Source: an uncultured SAR116 cluster alpha proteobacterium (GTDB lineage: Bacteria > Pseudomonadota > Alphaproteobacteria > Puniceispirillales > Marisalimonadaceae). From it: 64,000 nt of DNA. The notes beneath the pieces are model-generated. The model saw nothing but the letters and a program-made list of their open reading frames with translations. It did no database searches and was not told the DNA's origin. Both the position numbers and the translations under genes were made by a program. The stretch covers positions 1 to 64,000 of the forward strand of contig CACAAB010000005.1 of assembly GCA_902530325.1 (NCBI GenBank), given 5' to 3'. Below are positions 34,587 through 43,359 of this stretch, piece after piece. Each line of letters opens with the position of its first letter. Within the stretch, counting starts at the first letter, position 1.

Positions 34587-36898
34587 GAAATTATCTCAAC
34601 TCTTCTACCTCCACAATCAATGTGAATACGTTCAGCCTTTGACCATGCTTGATAAAAAATTTCTCCAGCACCTATGACTGCTGGCAAGCCCATTTCTCCA
34701 GCACGAATAGCCATATGTGAATTAACTCCACCCCAGGCTGTAACAAGACCAGCTATAGGGTAAGAAAATATCCAGTCATATCCAGGATCAGCATTTGGAA
34801 TAAAAACTATAGAATTTTCTAAATTATCCTTGTTTTCACAACCAGTTGTGAGGGCAGTTACTTGTTTCTGGGTTATAAAATTAGGAGCTGTTTCAGGCCA
34901 CTCAAATGCCCAAATATCTTCAGGCTTGGCAATAATAGGGTTTAAAGAAAGTTTTTTTGTTTCAGCGTAACGAAGCTTTCCTTGTTCAATAGAATTCATA
35001 AGCCTTCTCTTTATATTTCCAGTTGTAAAATATAATTCCTTGAATGTCATAATATCGCAGAATGCAAGTTCTTCTCGGGATATGTCTAATGTACTTCCGT
35101 ATTCCGAAATTAACGACAAAACATCTGATAAATTATGAGTAAAATAAAATTTGGCAGACTCACGAAGTTCTATACTAGATTTCAAAAAGTCTAAAAAGTT
35201 CTCAGGGTTAGTATGTAATTTGTGATCATTAAGTAATTTTCCAATTATTTTCATTTTCTCTGGAGGTAATTGAAACTTTGTTTCTGATGCCACAGAGGCT
35301 TCTTTTCTTCCCCAATCAAAATAAGTTTCAGGTTTTTCATCGTATCTCGGTGAAAGTATATTATAAGTTCCTGGTCGCAAATGGCCATATTTTGATAGAA
35401 ATTTCTCTTTACTCATTTTTCTTCTATCTCTTGCTAATTGCCCAGTAACTGTTGATATCCCAGCAAAAAAAGCATCATATTCTGCATTAGATATGATGTT
35501 TTCATTAACCATAGATTTAAGCATTTGCACAGACATAAAGCCAGCACGAGCTAAGCCTGCAAAAGGAAGAGTTCCGTAACGCTTTGCGTCTTCTAGTAAC
35601 CAAAAAACCTTCTCTACAAGAGAAAGGTCAGAGTCAATAACAATTTTTCGACGATTTTTTAATATACTAATCTTTTCAGCATCTTGACGCCATAAACCTT
35701 CTTTAGGATGAAGAATTCTATTAGTGAGTTTTCTTAAGCTAGAAGAAATAAAATTACATTCTTGAACTGTAAATCCTTTTTCTTGAAGTCTTTTTATGCG
35801 TTTTGGCAAATCAAACGTATAACATGAGAATACAATTTCAAATTCAATTTTATCATGTAAAGTTGGTTTTTGTAATAAGTGATCAATATAATGATCAACA
35901 AGTCTTTCAGCCAATCCATTTTCTAAATCAGCTGGAATAAATGAATTGAATGAAAGTCTTACATCCACATAAGGAAGGCCAAGAAAATCTAAAATTAATG
36001 GAAAACTGCGTAGATTTCGATACCCATAATTATGACGTTGATAAGCCCATATGTTATCAGTAATCAATTCTCTATAGAGAGATAGGGCAAGCGGCATTGG
36101 ACGAACCCCTAAAATTTCAGCAGGATTCCAGTCGGGCATAACACTGTAAACAGTACTTTTCCCCATCAAATATGGATGAGGGGACATAGTCTTTTTAATT
36201 TTATCTTCGATTAAAGTTAGACGTTCAAATTGATTTTTAGTAGTTTCTGGTTTTTCTTGTAAAATCAGGGGTCTAACTTGCAATAAGTATAATTTTTCGT
36301 ATTTAGCTTCTCTTGTAACAGCAAACTCAAAATCAATAGGCTTTTTGCCAAAAAGGTCAAGGAGTTCGTCTAGCAAATGAATTATAGGTTTAATATAACC
36401 AGGAGGCGACACTCTGCTTTCTGCAGCTTGTTGCCAAACTCGACCACCCTTACCTCCTGTAACAAAAGAGGTATCGCTGCTTTCCGACCAATTAACTATA
36501 CGATAAGGAGAACAAGTATTAGGATCATGTGAAAAAACAACACCTGATCTCATAACATTGAACAACATAGGTTGAACAAGCACTTCATCATTAGGATTTT
36601 CATCATGATAAGAGCTTATGACTTTATCTATAGCCTTTTCTAAGTCAACATTTTTAACATTTGGGATAGATAGAAACTCACCTGCCTCTGAAGAGGTGAC
36701 TACATCTTCACTTAAGCTACTTGATCTAATAATCCAAGGACCATTTCCTAATTTTATTTTAATACTATTTTTACATTGGCTTTTATTAATTTTCCAGTCA
36801 TTAACCTTAAAATAAAACAAAGGTGCAATTTGAGCTGATTTGATTACTTCTTGCAATGAAGCTAGCGTTCTTGCTTTCGTAGTAAAAATTAAAGACAT
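34583..36898 (-). CDS. PEP-synthase-like phosphotransferase; probable L-glutamine kinase (Cj1418-like)
   Basis: 771 residues. An N-terminal ATP-grasp/PPDK-like domain (about 1-215) is seen from GPWIIRSSSLSEDV, VQPMLFNVMRSGVVFSHDP and DFEFAVTREAKYEKLYLLQVRPL. A long central region of about 400 residues is unlike PpsA. The C-terminal swivelling domain has WGGVNSHMAIRAGEMGLPAVIG, with phospho-carrier His728. The PEP/pyruvate-binding TIM barrel of true PEP synthase is absent. Architecture, size and neighbours match the glutamine kinase that starts phosphoramidate synthesis (amide N phosphorylation, ATP to AMP and phosphate). Confidence 0.85.
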   Translation of the reverse strand: MSLIFTTKARTLASLQEVIKSAQIAPLFYFKVNDWKINKSQCKNSIKIKLGNGPWIIRSSSLSEDVVTSSEAGEFLSIPNVKNVDLEKAIDKVISSYHDENPNDEVLVQPMLFNVMRSGVVFSHDPNTCSPYRIVNWSESSDTSFVTGGKGGRVWQQAAESRVSPPGYIKPIIHLLDELLDLFGKKPIDFEFAVTREAKYEKLYLLQVRPLILQEKPETTKNQFERLTLIEDKIKKTMSPHPYLMGKSTVYSVMPDWNPAEILGVRPMPLALSLYRELITDNIWAYQRHNYGYRNLRSFPLILDFLGLPYVDVRLSFNSFIPADLENGLAERLVDHYIDHLLQKPTLHDKIEFEIVFSCYTFDLPKRIKRLQEKGFTVQECNFISSSLRKLTNRILHPKEGLWRQDAEKISILKNRRKIVIDSDLSLVEKVFWLLEDAKRYGTLPFAGLARAGFMSVQMLKSMVNENIISNAEYDAFFAGISTVTGQLARDRRKMSKEKFLSKYGHLRPGTYNILSPRYDEKPETYFDWGRKEASVASETKFQLPPEKMKIIGKLLNDHKLHTNPENFLDFLKSSIELRESAKFYFTHNLSDVLSLISEYGSTLDISREELAFCDIMTFKELYFTTGNIKRRLMNSIEQGKLRYAETKKLSLNPIIAKPEDIWAFEWPETAPNFITQKQVTALTTGCENKDNLENSIVFIPNADPGYDWIFSYPIAGLVTAWGGVNSHMAIRAGEMGLPAVIGAGEIFYQAWSKAERIHIDCGGRRVEIIS

Positions 36899-36904
36899 TC
36901 TTGC

Positions 36905-37687
36905 TTACCCCTTTCGTCGGGCTGTCCAGGCACGAGTAATGTAAGTTGCTTCAATCATATCAAGATTAGAAATTTTTTTTTCAACAAAAGATAGAAATTC
37001 GTCAAATTTTTGCGGTCCAAGTTGAACTCTTAAATCATTTACTGATCGCCAAGCACCTAAATATCGTTGGGTACTCATCTTTACTACATGTCGCCCTTCA
37101 ACATAAATAACATCTTCGAAATATTGTGAATTCGACAAATCATCACTTAGAGTTTCAGTTATGCCAGAGCGACCAGAAGATACACGTTTAATCTTAGGTT
37201 GTAATTTTTTTAGCTCACCTTCTATCTCTAAAAACAAATTGCTAACTTCTATTAGTCTAGGGTTCCATAATGCAGTAAAACATCCATTAGGCCTAAGAAC
37301 TCGCCAAAATTCTTTTATTGCAGTTTGAAAATCAGCCCAATGAAAACTAGATGCCATAGTTAACCAATCAGCGGATTTTACTGGTAATGATGTTGACTCA
37401 GCACCTCCTGCTACCCAATTAATCTTTTTATCATTACAATCTTCAATACCCTTTAATCTCATTTGTTCATTAGGTTCAACAGCCTTTACAGAATTGACAC
37501 CAGTTTTATATACCATTCTTGTCCAAATGCCAGTTCCAGCACCCACATCTACAAAGTCGATTTTTGATATTGGTTTTGACAAAAGACCTAGGAGAGATTT
37601 TAGTACAGTTGGACTATAATCAGGACGATTCTTAGAGTAATCATTGGCTAAATTGGTAAAATCACCAGCCTTTAGTGTTTTTTTCAT
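36905..37687 (-). CDS. Class I SAM-dependent methyltransferase; candidate phosphoramidate O-methyltransferase
   Basis: 260 residues. The SAM-binding motif DVGAGTGIWTRM is at about residues 42-53, followed by VEPNEQM and the post-motif region SFHWADFQTAIKEFWRVLRPNG. Its fold is general, so the substrate comes from context: it lies between the APS-kinase-like and glutamine-kinase-like genes (1-bp overlap upstream, 6-bp gap downstream). In C. jejuni two methyltransferase genes adjoin the homologous genes and are needed for O-methyl phosphoramidate. A role in methylating the phosphoramidate or its precursor is therefore inferred. Confidence 0.75.
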   Translation of the reverse strand: MKKTLKAGDFTNLANDYSKNRPDYSPTVLKSLLGLLSKPISKIDFVDVGAGTGIWTRMVYKTGVNSVKAVEPNEQMRLKGIEDCNDKKINWVAGGAESTSLPVKSADWLTMASSFHWADFQTAIKEFWRVLRPNGCFTALWNPRLIEVSNLFLEIEGELKKLQPKIKRVSSGRSGITETLSDDLSNSQYFEDVIYVEGRHVVKMSTQRYLGAWRSVNDLRVQLGPQKFDEFLSFVEKKISNLDMIEATYITRAWTARRKG

Positions 37688-38226
37688 TAAGAAGTTCTCC
37701 TACGTATTGTTTTAGTTAATTTTTTTGCTAGATGTTTAACTGAAATATTTGGCTGATATTCTAACACTAAATCTGCATTACTTGGCTCATCTATGGTCAA
37801 ATCTAGCCCTGCTACGTTTTTTAACTGACCTGTATCATATCGATGATAAATCTTTTTGGAATCACGTGTACGAAGAACTGAAAGCGGTACTTTAATATAT
37901 ACTTCATAATATCCAGGTATTGATGACCTATTCCACAAATGTATTTCTTTAAATAAAGAGATGGTAGCTATGACAACATTAATTCCTTGATTAGCTAATA
38001 TTTTGCATAATTTAGAATATTTCATTGCTATAGCTAATCGGTTTTGACGAGAATAATTTTGTTCATTTATTTCAGATACACCAAAAATTTCTCTAAGTTC
38101 ATCTCCATCCAGCATTATTACAGTAAAACATTCTTTTCTTAAGTATGTAACTAGTTCTTTGCCTAAAGTAGATTTACCTGCACCAGATAAACCTGTAATC
38201 CAAATAACTTGTCCATAACTATTCAT
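37687..38226 (-). CDS. APS-kinase-like protein; probable cytidine diphosphoramidate kinase (Cj1415-like)
   Basis: P-loop kinase of 179 residues. The Walker A is TGLSGAGKST (residues 11-20) and MLDGDELRE follows, as in CysC. The substrate lid RDSKKIYHRYDTGQLKNVAGLD deviates from standard CysC. No ATP sulfurylase genes are near and the rest of the cassette is phosphoramidate-like, so the likely activity is 3'-phosphorylation of cytidine diphosphoramidate as described for Cj1415. The stop and the next start share one base (TAATG). Confidence 0.82.
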   Translation of the reverse strand: MNSYGQVIWITGLSGAGKSTLGKELVTYLRKECFTVIMLDGDELREIFGVSEINEQNYSRQNRLAIAMKYSKLCKILANQGINVVIATISLFKEIHLWNRSSIPGYYEVYIKVPLSVLRTRDSKKIYHRYDTGQLKNVAGLDLTIDEPSNADLVLEYQPNISVKHLAKKLTKTIRRRTS

Positions 38227-38389
38227 ATATAAATCTTTAGTTCTTATATAAATTTGAATTTAATTACAAAAATTTATAAATTAAATAAAAGATATTGTTA
38301 ACAAAAATAGTGATTATTATCCAATCCAAAATTGAACAAGGATAAAATTTAAATTTTTGTTTTTTTACTCTATAAAAATTAAATTACTT

Positions 38390-38908
38390 TTAAACTTTAT
38401 TATAATCAATGTTTGACCGATTTTTTAAATTCAGTTTTTGAATAACACCTGCATTTTCTAAAAGTACCCAAATACGATTACTTCCTTCGACACTTTCAAC
38501 TTTGGCAAAAAAATTTACAAATGGCCCAGTTATCATTTTTATTCGATCCCCCTTTTTCAGATCTATATTTCCAGTTAAGTTTTCATTACCAGCATATCTA
38601 TATTTTAGTGCTAAAATTAAATCTAAGGGTATTTCTGCAGGTTTGTTGTTGAATGATAATATTTTTGAAACTCCATATGTACTATTTATTAGTTTCCATT
38701 TGAGAAAATTTGGATCAAAAAATACAAACATATACCCAGGAAATAGGAATACCTTCTTAGAATAATATTGATTGTTTTTTCTGCTTGTAACAATCATTTC
38801 AGGAATAAATGTCTCAAAACCTTGTCTTGTCAGATTTCGGTTAGCCATTTCATAAGCATTTGGTTTAAGTTGGATGATAAACCATTTTTTGTTTTGGATA
38901 TTATTCAT
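38390..38908 (-). CDS. NusG paralogue, RfaH/UpxY-like antiterminator
   Basis: 172 residues. An N-terminal NGN domain (about 8-105) shows KWFIIQLKPNAYEMANRNLTRQGFETFIP and FLFPGYMFVFF; a C-terminal KOW-like part follows (LKKGDRIKMITGPFVNFFAKV). Specialised NusG paralogues of this type bind RNA polymerase and promote elongation through long polysaccharide operons. A GGGA ribosome site precedes the ATG. It sits between wecA-like and the phosphoramidate genes. An ops-like element occurs in the leader at about 40400. Housekeeping NusG would be next to ribosomal protein genes, which are absent here. Confidence 0.87.
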   Translation of the reverse strand: MNNIQNKKWFIIQLKPNAYEMANRNLTRQGFETFIPEMIVTSRKNNQYYSKKVFLFPGYMFVFFDPNFLKWKLINSTYGVSKILSFNNKPAEIPLDLILALKYRYAGNENLTGNIDLKKGDRIKMITGPFVNFFAKVESVEGSNRIWVLLENAGVIQKLNLKNRSNIDYNKV

Positions 38909-38944
38909 TAATTTTCCCAGTAAAAATATATTGATATGTAATAC

Positions 38945-39964
38945 CTAAATAAAGTTTTTCTTAGGTTTAAAATAAATTCTTATTAATAAATATATTAAAA
39001 AAAGTAATATGAATGCCCAAAAACTTAATAATGGAAAATTATTTTCTATGTAATAACCTATTAACATCATTCCTAATCCAGAAGTACTGATAAGTATCAG
39101 TATGAATGTTTTTGAAAAACCATAAGTTTCTAATAAATGATGAATATGATCTCTACCAGCCATTATGAATGAGCGATTATCAATTTTTCTTAAGATTATT
39201 ACACTAAAAAAATCAAATAGAGGAATTGTGACACACCATAGAGAAAAGCTTGGAGAAAAAATTTTTGCATTCTGAGAACCATAAATCACAGCCAACGAAA
39301 TTGTAAAACCTAGAAACAAACTACCAGCATCTCCTAAAAAAACCTTAAATCTATTATTGTTAATAATGTTAAAAAAAAACACAGGTATCAATCCAGAGAG
39401 AATTGTCAACAAGTAAATAAAAAAGGTAGGATCAATTATATGTAAGTCAAAAGAAAACAAACCTATAATAGCTATGATTGTTAACACAATAGCTTGACCA
39501 TCTAATCCATCAATCATATTAAAAGCATTAGTTAAACAAATAACAGCAATTACTGTTAATGGAAAAGATAACACCCCTAAATTAATAAGATATGATGAAA
39601 AGAACAATTGTCCCAAACTTTCTATTTTTATTCCTGATAAGTAAATAGTGGAAGAAACTAGAATTAATTGGATAAATAATTTTGTTTTAGGCCTCAAATT
39701 TTTAATGTCATCCCAAATCCCTAAAAATAAAATTAGAGCAGAGGATATTAATATTATACTAATTATTGAATTAAACTCATTGAGGAAAATTTGTGAAGCA
39801 AGAACCCCAAAAAAAAGAGAAATGCCTCCAATTAAAGGAACATAACCTTCATGTTTTTTACGAGAACTAGGTACATCAATTAAGTTAAATTGCGTAGCTT
39901 TGGGTCTAAGGATAATAAGAAATAAAATTGTTGAAAAAAAACTTATAAAAAAATAGCTTTGCAA
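38945..39964 (-). CDS. WecA/TagO-type polyprenyl-phosphate sugar-1-phosphate transferase
   Basis: GT4/MraY-family membrane enzyme of 339 residues with about ten helices. Motifs: LGIWDDIKNLRPKTK, the catalytic NAFNMIDGLDGQA, FLGDAGSLFLGF and the HIHH histidine motif in GRDHIHHLL, which together fit WecA-like enzymes that load HexNAc-1-phosphate onto undecaprenyl phosphate. It would start repeat-unit assembly for the glycan made by the plus-strand genes. The start codon is TTG at 39964 with only a weak AGAG ribosome site. Confidence 0.87.
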   Translation of the reverse strand: MQSYFFISFFSTILFLIILRPKATQFNLIDVPSSRKKHEGYVPLIGGISLFFGVLASQIFLNEFNSIISIILISSALILFLGIWDDIKNLRPKTKLFIQLILVSSTIYLSGIKIESLGQLFFSSYLINLGVLSFPLTVIAVICLTNAFNMIDGLDGQAIVLTIIAIIGLFSFDLHIIDPTFFIYLLTILSGLIPVFFFNIINNNRFKVFLGDAGSLFLGFTISLAVIYGSQNAKIFSPSFSLWCVTIPLFDFFSVIILRKIDNRSFIMAGRDHIHHLLETYGFSKTFILILISTSGLGMMLIGYYIENNFPLLSFWAFILLFLIYLLIRIYFKPKKNFI

Positions 39965-40343
39965 AATGATATACTCTAAATAAAATTTTTACTATTCTAT
40001 TCAACTAAATTGGGGCTGTAAAGAGCTGTTTCTGTCTTTTACTCAACCTAACTTAACATAGATTTATCTACTATGCTCCATGAACACCTTATAACACAAA
40101 ACATTGTTCGCTCATAACTGAACAATTAAGAACGGATTAAATATTAATTATAAAAACTCAATAAGGAAAGCCTATAAATTGTTATAAAAATTGGTACTTA
40201 TCAAATTTAATTTGAACTTAAATATCTAATATTAAATGATTAATTGCCCTAGTAGGAATAAAAAAACTGTATTAAAGAAAACTTTTCTGCTTGATAAAAA
40301 ATAAATTTTAAGATAGTTGTATGCTTATTAGTCATGATTTTTT

Positions 40344-40372
40344 TTGACTTATATTGTAAAAATTTCACATAT
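40344..40372 (+). promoter_or_regulatory. Candidate promoter for the EPS-type MarR operon
   Basis: TTGACT at 40344-40349 matches five of six -35 bases. The hexamer ACATAT at 40367-40372, with a 17-base spacer, is a weak -10. Transcription would start about 40380 and place the ops-like element at roughly +20 to +30. The -35 is good, the -10 is poor, so the assignment is tentative. Confidence 0.35.
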
Positions 40373-40398
40373 GAGCATCGCTATATTGCGAATTGCTA

Positions 40399-40410
40399 TG
40401 CGGTAGCCGT
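40399..40410 (+). promoter_or_regulatory. ops-like element (possible RfaH/NusG-paralogue loading site)
   Basis: TGCGGTAGCCGT contains GCGGTAGC, the core of the enterobacterial ops element GGCGGTAGCGT, and includes the small CGG-TAG-CCG hairpin. It lies 2 bases before the MarR start codon, in what would be the leader of the long plus-strand polysaccharide operon. An RfaH-like gene is encoded 1.5 kb away. Bases after the core do not match well, so confidence is moderate to low. Confidence 0.4.
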
Positions 40411-40412
40411 AG

Positions 40413-40799
40413 ATGAGTATTTCGATGGCTAGCAGGCGCGAGGAAAAACAGTCAGAAATTCGGCTTAAAGTCATGCGTTTGATATCAGACAATCCTAAAA
40501 TGTCTACTCGACAAGTTGCAGATCAAGTGTGTATATCGAACGGGTCTGCATATTATGTTTTGACTGCGTTAATAGAAAAAGGTTTTGTAAAACTTGAAAA
40601 TTTTAAAAATAATCCTCGTAAACGTCGATATGTTTATCTTCTGACTCCTAAAGGCATTCGTGAAAAGTCAATACTAACTCACAGCTTTATTGAACGAAAA
40701 CGCCAAGAATATAAAGACCTAAAAGCTGAAATTGAAGAGTTGGAAGAAGAGGCGGGTCTAGCTACAAAAACTTTACCAGTAATAAATATTGAAAAATAA
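40413..40799 (+). CDS. MarR-family EPS-associated transcriptional regulator
   Basis: 128 residues. The winged helix is in the first 80 residues (KMSTRQVADQVCISNGSAYYVLTALIEKGFVK), followed by a basic segment and a coiled-coil C-terminus rich in Glu/Lys. It matches the small MarR-like regulators found at the head of exopolysaccharide clusters (TIGR04176 type). ATG at 40413 or Met5 at 40425 are both possible starts. GC is higher than in the flanking left arm. Confidence 0.85.
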   Translation: MSISMASRREEKQSEIRLKVMRLISDNPKMSTRQVADQVCISNGSAYYVLTALIEKGFVKLENFKNNPRKRRYVYLLTPKGIREKSILTHSFIERKRQEYKDLKAEIEELEEEAGLATKTLPVINIEK

Positions 40800-40908
40800 G
40801 CATAAATGAATGAACAAATTAGCTCACGCATTAATTGACAAGTTATATTGTATTTAGAATCAAATCCATTTTTATTAGCTTAAAATTTTTATATAAAAGC
40901 TATTGTAT

Positions 40909-40914
40909 TATAAT
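40909..40914 (+). promoter_or_regulatory. Candidate -10 box upstream of the tviB-like gene
   Basis: A perfect TATAAT is found 46 bases before the ATG at 40960, but the matching -35 (TTTTTA around 40886) is poor. A perfect TTGACA at 40835-40840 lies further up without a good -10. A secondary promoter inside the 160-bp spacer between the MarR gene and tviB is possible. Confidence 0.3.
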
Positions 40915-40959
40915 CTCAGAGCTTAAACGAAGTTTCAAATCGAGGAAAAATTTCTTAAA

Positions 40960-42273
40960 ATGGCATCTTTATGTGAATCTTTAAATAAAGAAGACACTAT
41001 CGCAATTGTTGGGCTCGGTTACGTAGGCCTTCGACTTGCCGTTGAATTTGGCAAAAAAAGACTTACATACGGTCTTGACCTTTCGATTGATAAGGTTAAA
41101 GCTTTCCATCACCATACAGACCTCACAGGTGAAGTAAGTACACAAGACCTGAAAAAAGCTACCCATCTACAATATCACAATGATGCAACCATATTAGAAA
41201 AGGCAGACATTGTCATAGTCGCTGTACCAACACCAGTTGATACTGCACAACAACCAGACTTTAGACCATTGATTAATAGTAGTGAAACCGTTGGGAAGCA
41301 TCTTAAGCGCGGAGCTATAGTAATATATGAATCTACAGTCTATCCTGGAGCAACAGAAGAAGTCTGCATTCCAATTCTTGAAAAATACTCACATTTAAAG
41401 TGGAAGAAGGACTTCTTCGTAGGGTATAGCCCTGAACGAATTAATCCAGGGGATAAAGAACATACTGTTACCAAGATTGTCAAGATCGTAGCTGGTGATA
41501 CTCCCGCTACACTTGATAAGGTGGCAGAGGTTTACGCAAACATAATTACGGCAGGAGTTTACAAAGCCAGTAGCATTCAAGTAGCTGAAGCTGCAAAGGT
41601 AATTGAAAACATTCAACGAGACCTGAATATAGCACTTATGAACGAATTGGCCGTTATTTTCGAACTTGTTGGTATAGATACACTAGAAGTGCTAGAGGCA
41701 GCTGGCACTAAATGGAACTTTTTACCATTTCGTCCTGGGTTAGTAGGCGGACATTGCATTGGCGTGGACCCCTATTACTTAAGCCATAAAGCTGAAATGT
41801 TGGGTTACCACCCAGAACTTATTCTGGCAGGTCGTCGTATCAATAACGGTATATCAAATTACATAGCACAACAAACTATCAAAAAAATGATTAGTAATGG
41901 AACAAATATTCTTGGTGCTGTTGTAATTGTCTTAGGTTTTACTTTCAAAGAAAATTGCTCTGACCTTCGCAATACTAAAGTTGCTGACTTAGTCAAAGAC
42001 TTGCAGGATTTTGGTTGTAAAGTTATAGTACACGACAATATAGCCGACCCGAAACAGGCGGAACACGAATATGGCATAAAACTTACTGATTGGGACGACT
42101 TACCTCAGAATGTAGATGCAATTGTGGGGGCTGTAGCACATTCCTCTTATATTCAACAACCTGTATCTAATCTTTTGAGACCACTAAAATCAGGAGGAGT
42201 GTTTGTAGACATTAAAGCTGCCTATTCAACAGAAGATGTTAAAGCTACAGGTGCAACTCTTTGGCGCCTGTGA
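40960..42273 (+). CDS. tviB: UDP-N-acetylhexosamine 6-dehydrogenase (TviB/WbpO/WbpA family)
   Basis: NAD-dependent nucleotide-sugar dehydrogenase of 437 residues that makes a UDP-HexNAc uronic acid. The Rossmann motif is VGLGYVGLRLAVEFGK (about 17-32), catalytic Cys266 lies in VGGHCIGVDPYYL, and long stretches (ESTVYPGATEE, GYSPERINPGDK, KWNFLPFRPGLVGG) follow Salmonella TviB. A GAGGA ribosome site precedes it. Its product could feed the WlbA-type oxidase (51008) and the epimerase next to it. Confidence 0.93.
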   Translation: MASLCESLNKEDTIAIVGLGYVGLRLAVEFGKKRLTYGLDLSIDKVKAFHHHTDLTGEVSTQDLKKATHLQYHNDATILEKADIVIVAVPTPVDTAQQPDFRPLINSSETVGKHLKRGAIVIYESTVYPGATEEVCIPILEKYSHLKWKKDFFVGYSPERINPGDKEHTVTKIVKIVAGDTPATLDKVAEVYANIITAGVYKASSIQVAEAAKVIENIQRDLNIALMNELAVIFELVGIDTLEVLEAAGTKWNFLPFRPGLVGGHCIGVDPYYLSHKAEMLGYHPELILAGRRINNGISNYIAQQTIKKMISNGTNILGAVVIVLGFTFKENCSDLRNTKVADLVKDLQDFGCKVIVHDNIADPKQAEHEYGIKLTDWDDLPQNVDAIVGAVAHSSYIQQPVSNLLRPLKSGGVFVDIKAAYSTEDVKATGATLWRL

Positions 42274-42283
42274 TAATTAAACC

Positions 42284-43297
42284 ATGAAGATTGTTTATCT
42301 AGTAACTGGTTCTGCCGGCTTTATTGGGTCTGAACTAACATTGCGTTTACTTGAACGTGGCGACACTGTAATTGGTATAGATAATCACAATGATTATTAT
42401 GACCCAAAAATCAAAAAAGCACGTCTGGATCGGTATGCTAATCACCAAAACTATACCCATCTGCGAATTGACCTTGCTAACAAAAAGGCAATAGAAAACA
42501 TATTCGCAACTTATAAGCCAAAACGCGTAGTGAATCTAGCTGCTCAAGCTGGTGTGCGCTACTCCATTAAAAATCCAATGACGTATATAAACAGTAACAT
42601 AGTTGGGTTTACACATATTTTGGAAGGGTGCCGTAACAATGGAGTTGAACATTTGGTTTATGCCAGCAGCTCCAGTGTTTATGGTGCAAATACTTCAATT
42701 CCATTTTCAACAAAACAAAATGTTGATCACCCTTTAAGTTTATACGCCGCTAGTAAAAAAACTAATGAATTGATTGCACATACCTACAGCCATCTTTATG
42801 GTATCCCTACAACAGGCTTGCGCTTTTTTACTGTGTACGGTCCATGGGGACGACCTGATATGGCGCTGTTCAAGTTTACTGAAGCTATCATTGCGGGAGA
42901 ACCAATTCAGGTATTCAACTATGGAAATCATCAACGAGACTTCACATATATTGATGATATTGTAAAAGGTGTACTTTTAACGCTAGATCGCCCTGCCTCA
43001 GCAAATATAAATTGGAACGGTAATTTTCCTGATCCAAGCACGAGCTTAGCTCCTTGGAGAATTTACAACATTGGTAATAATCAACCTGTACAACTATTAA
43101 ATTACATCAATGCAATTGAAAAGGCCTTGGATAAAAAAGCCAAAAAAGTACTATTACCTATGCAACTAGGAGATGTGCCTGATACTCACGCAAACGTCGA
43201 AGATTTAATTGAAGAATTTGATTATCAACCAACCACTAACATTCAAGATGGGATCCAAAATTTTGTAGACTGGTATCGTGATTACTATGGGGTTTGA
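42284..43297 (+). CDS. Nucleotide-sugar 4-epimerase, CapI/UDP-glucuronate 4-epimerase-like
   Basis: Extended SDR of 337 residues. The NAD motif TGSAGFIGS is at 8-16, the acid/base pair is Tyr154 and Lys158 (LYAASKKTNE), and IDNHNDYYDPKIKKARLDR is the CapI/GAE fingerprint. CapI enzymes interconvert UDP-GlcA and UDP-GalA. Since it directly follows a TviB-like dehydrogenase, it may instead epimerise the N-acetylated uronic acid. Ten bases separate the two genes. Confidence 0.88.
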   Translation: MKIVYLVTGSAGFIGSELTLRLLERGDTVIGIDNHNDYYDPKIKKARLDRYANHQNYTHLRIDLANKKAIENIFATYKPKRVVNLAAQAGVRYSIKNPMTYINSNIVGFTHILEGCRNNGVEHLVYASSSSVYGANTSIPFSTKQNVDHPLSLYAASKKTNELIAHTYSHLYGIPTTGLRFFTVYGPWGRPDMALFKFTEAIIAGEPIQVFNYGNHQRDFTYIDDIVKGVLLTLDRPASANINWNGNFPDPSTSLAPWRIYNIGNNQPVQLLNYINAIEKALDKKAKKVLLPMQLGDVPDTHANVEDLIEEFDYQPTTNIQDGIQNFVDWYRDYYGV

Positions 43298-43359
43298 TAT
43301 AATAATTATGAACACTAAAATGAAATTTAAAACTTTAATATATTAGTAAAGGTCAACTA

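Larger units (their letters stand above)
39965..40412. other. 448-bp divergent intergenic region between the two surface-glycan operons
   Basis: No gene of credible length lies here. It is AT-rich and must hold the promoters for the minus-strand wecA-like operon and the plus-strand MarR operon. Towards the right end it contains a possible TTGACT -35 box and the ops-like GCGGTAGC element, listed separately. I see no tRNA, insertion-sequence end or large repeat. Confidence 0.7.

Noticed and set aside
34583-36898. Gluconeogenic PEP synthase (PpsA)
   Set aside because: The C-terminal PEP-binding barrel is missing and the middle region does not resemble PpsA. The length and neighbours fit a glutamine-kinase-type enzyme better.
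37687-38226. APS kinase read as part of sulfate assimilation
   Set aside because: No ATP sulfurylase, PAPS reductase or sulfite reductase gene is near, and the surrounding four genes match the phosphoramidate set in family and order. The sulfate reading is kept only as a fallback.
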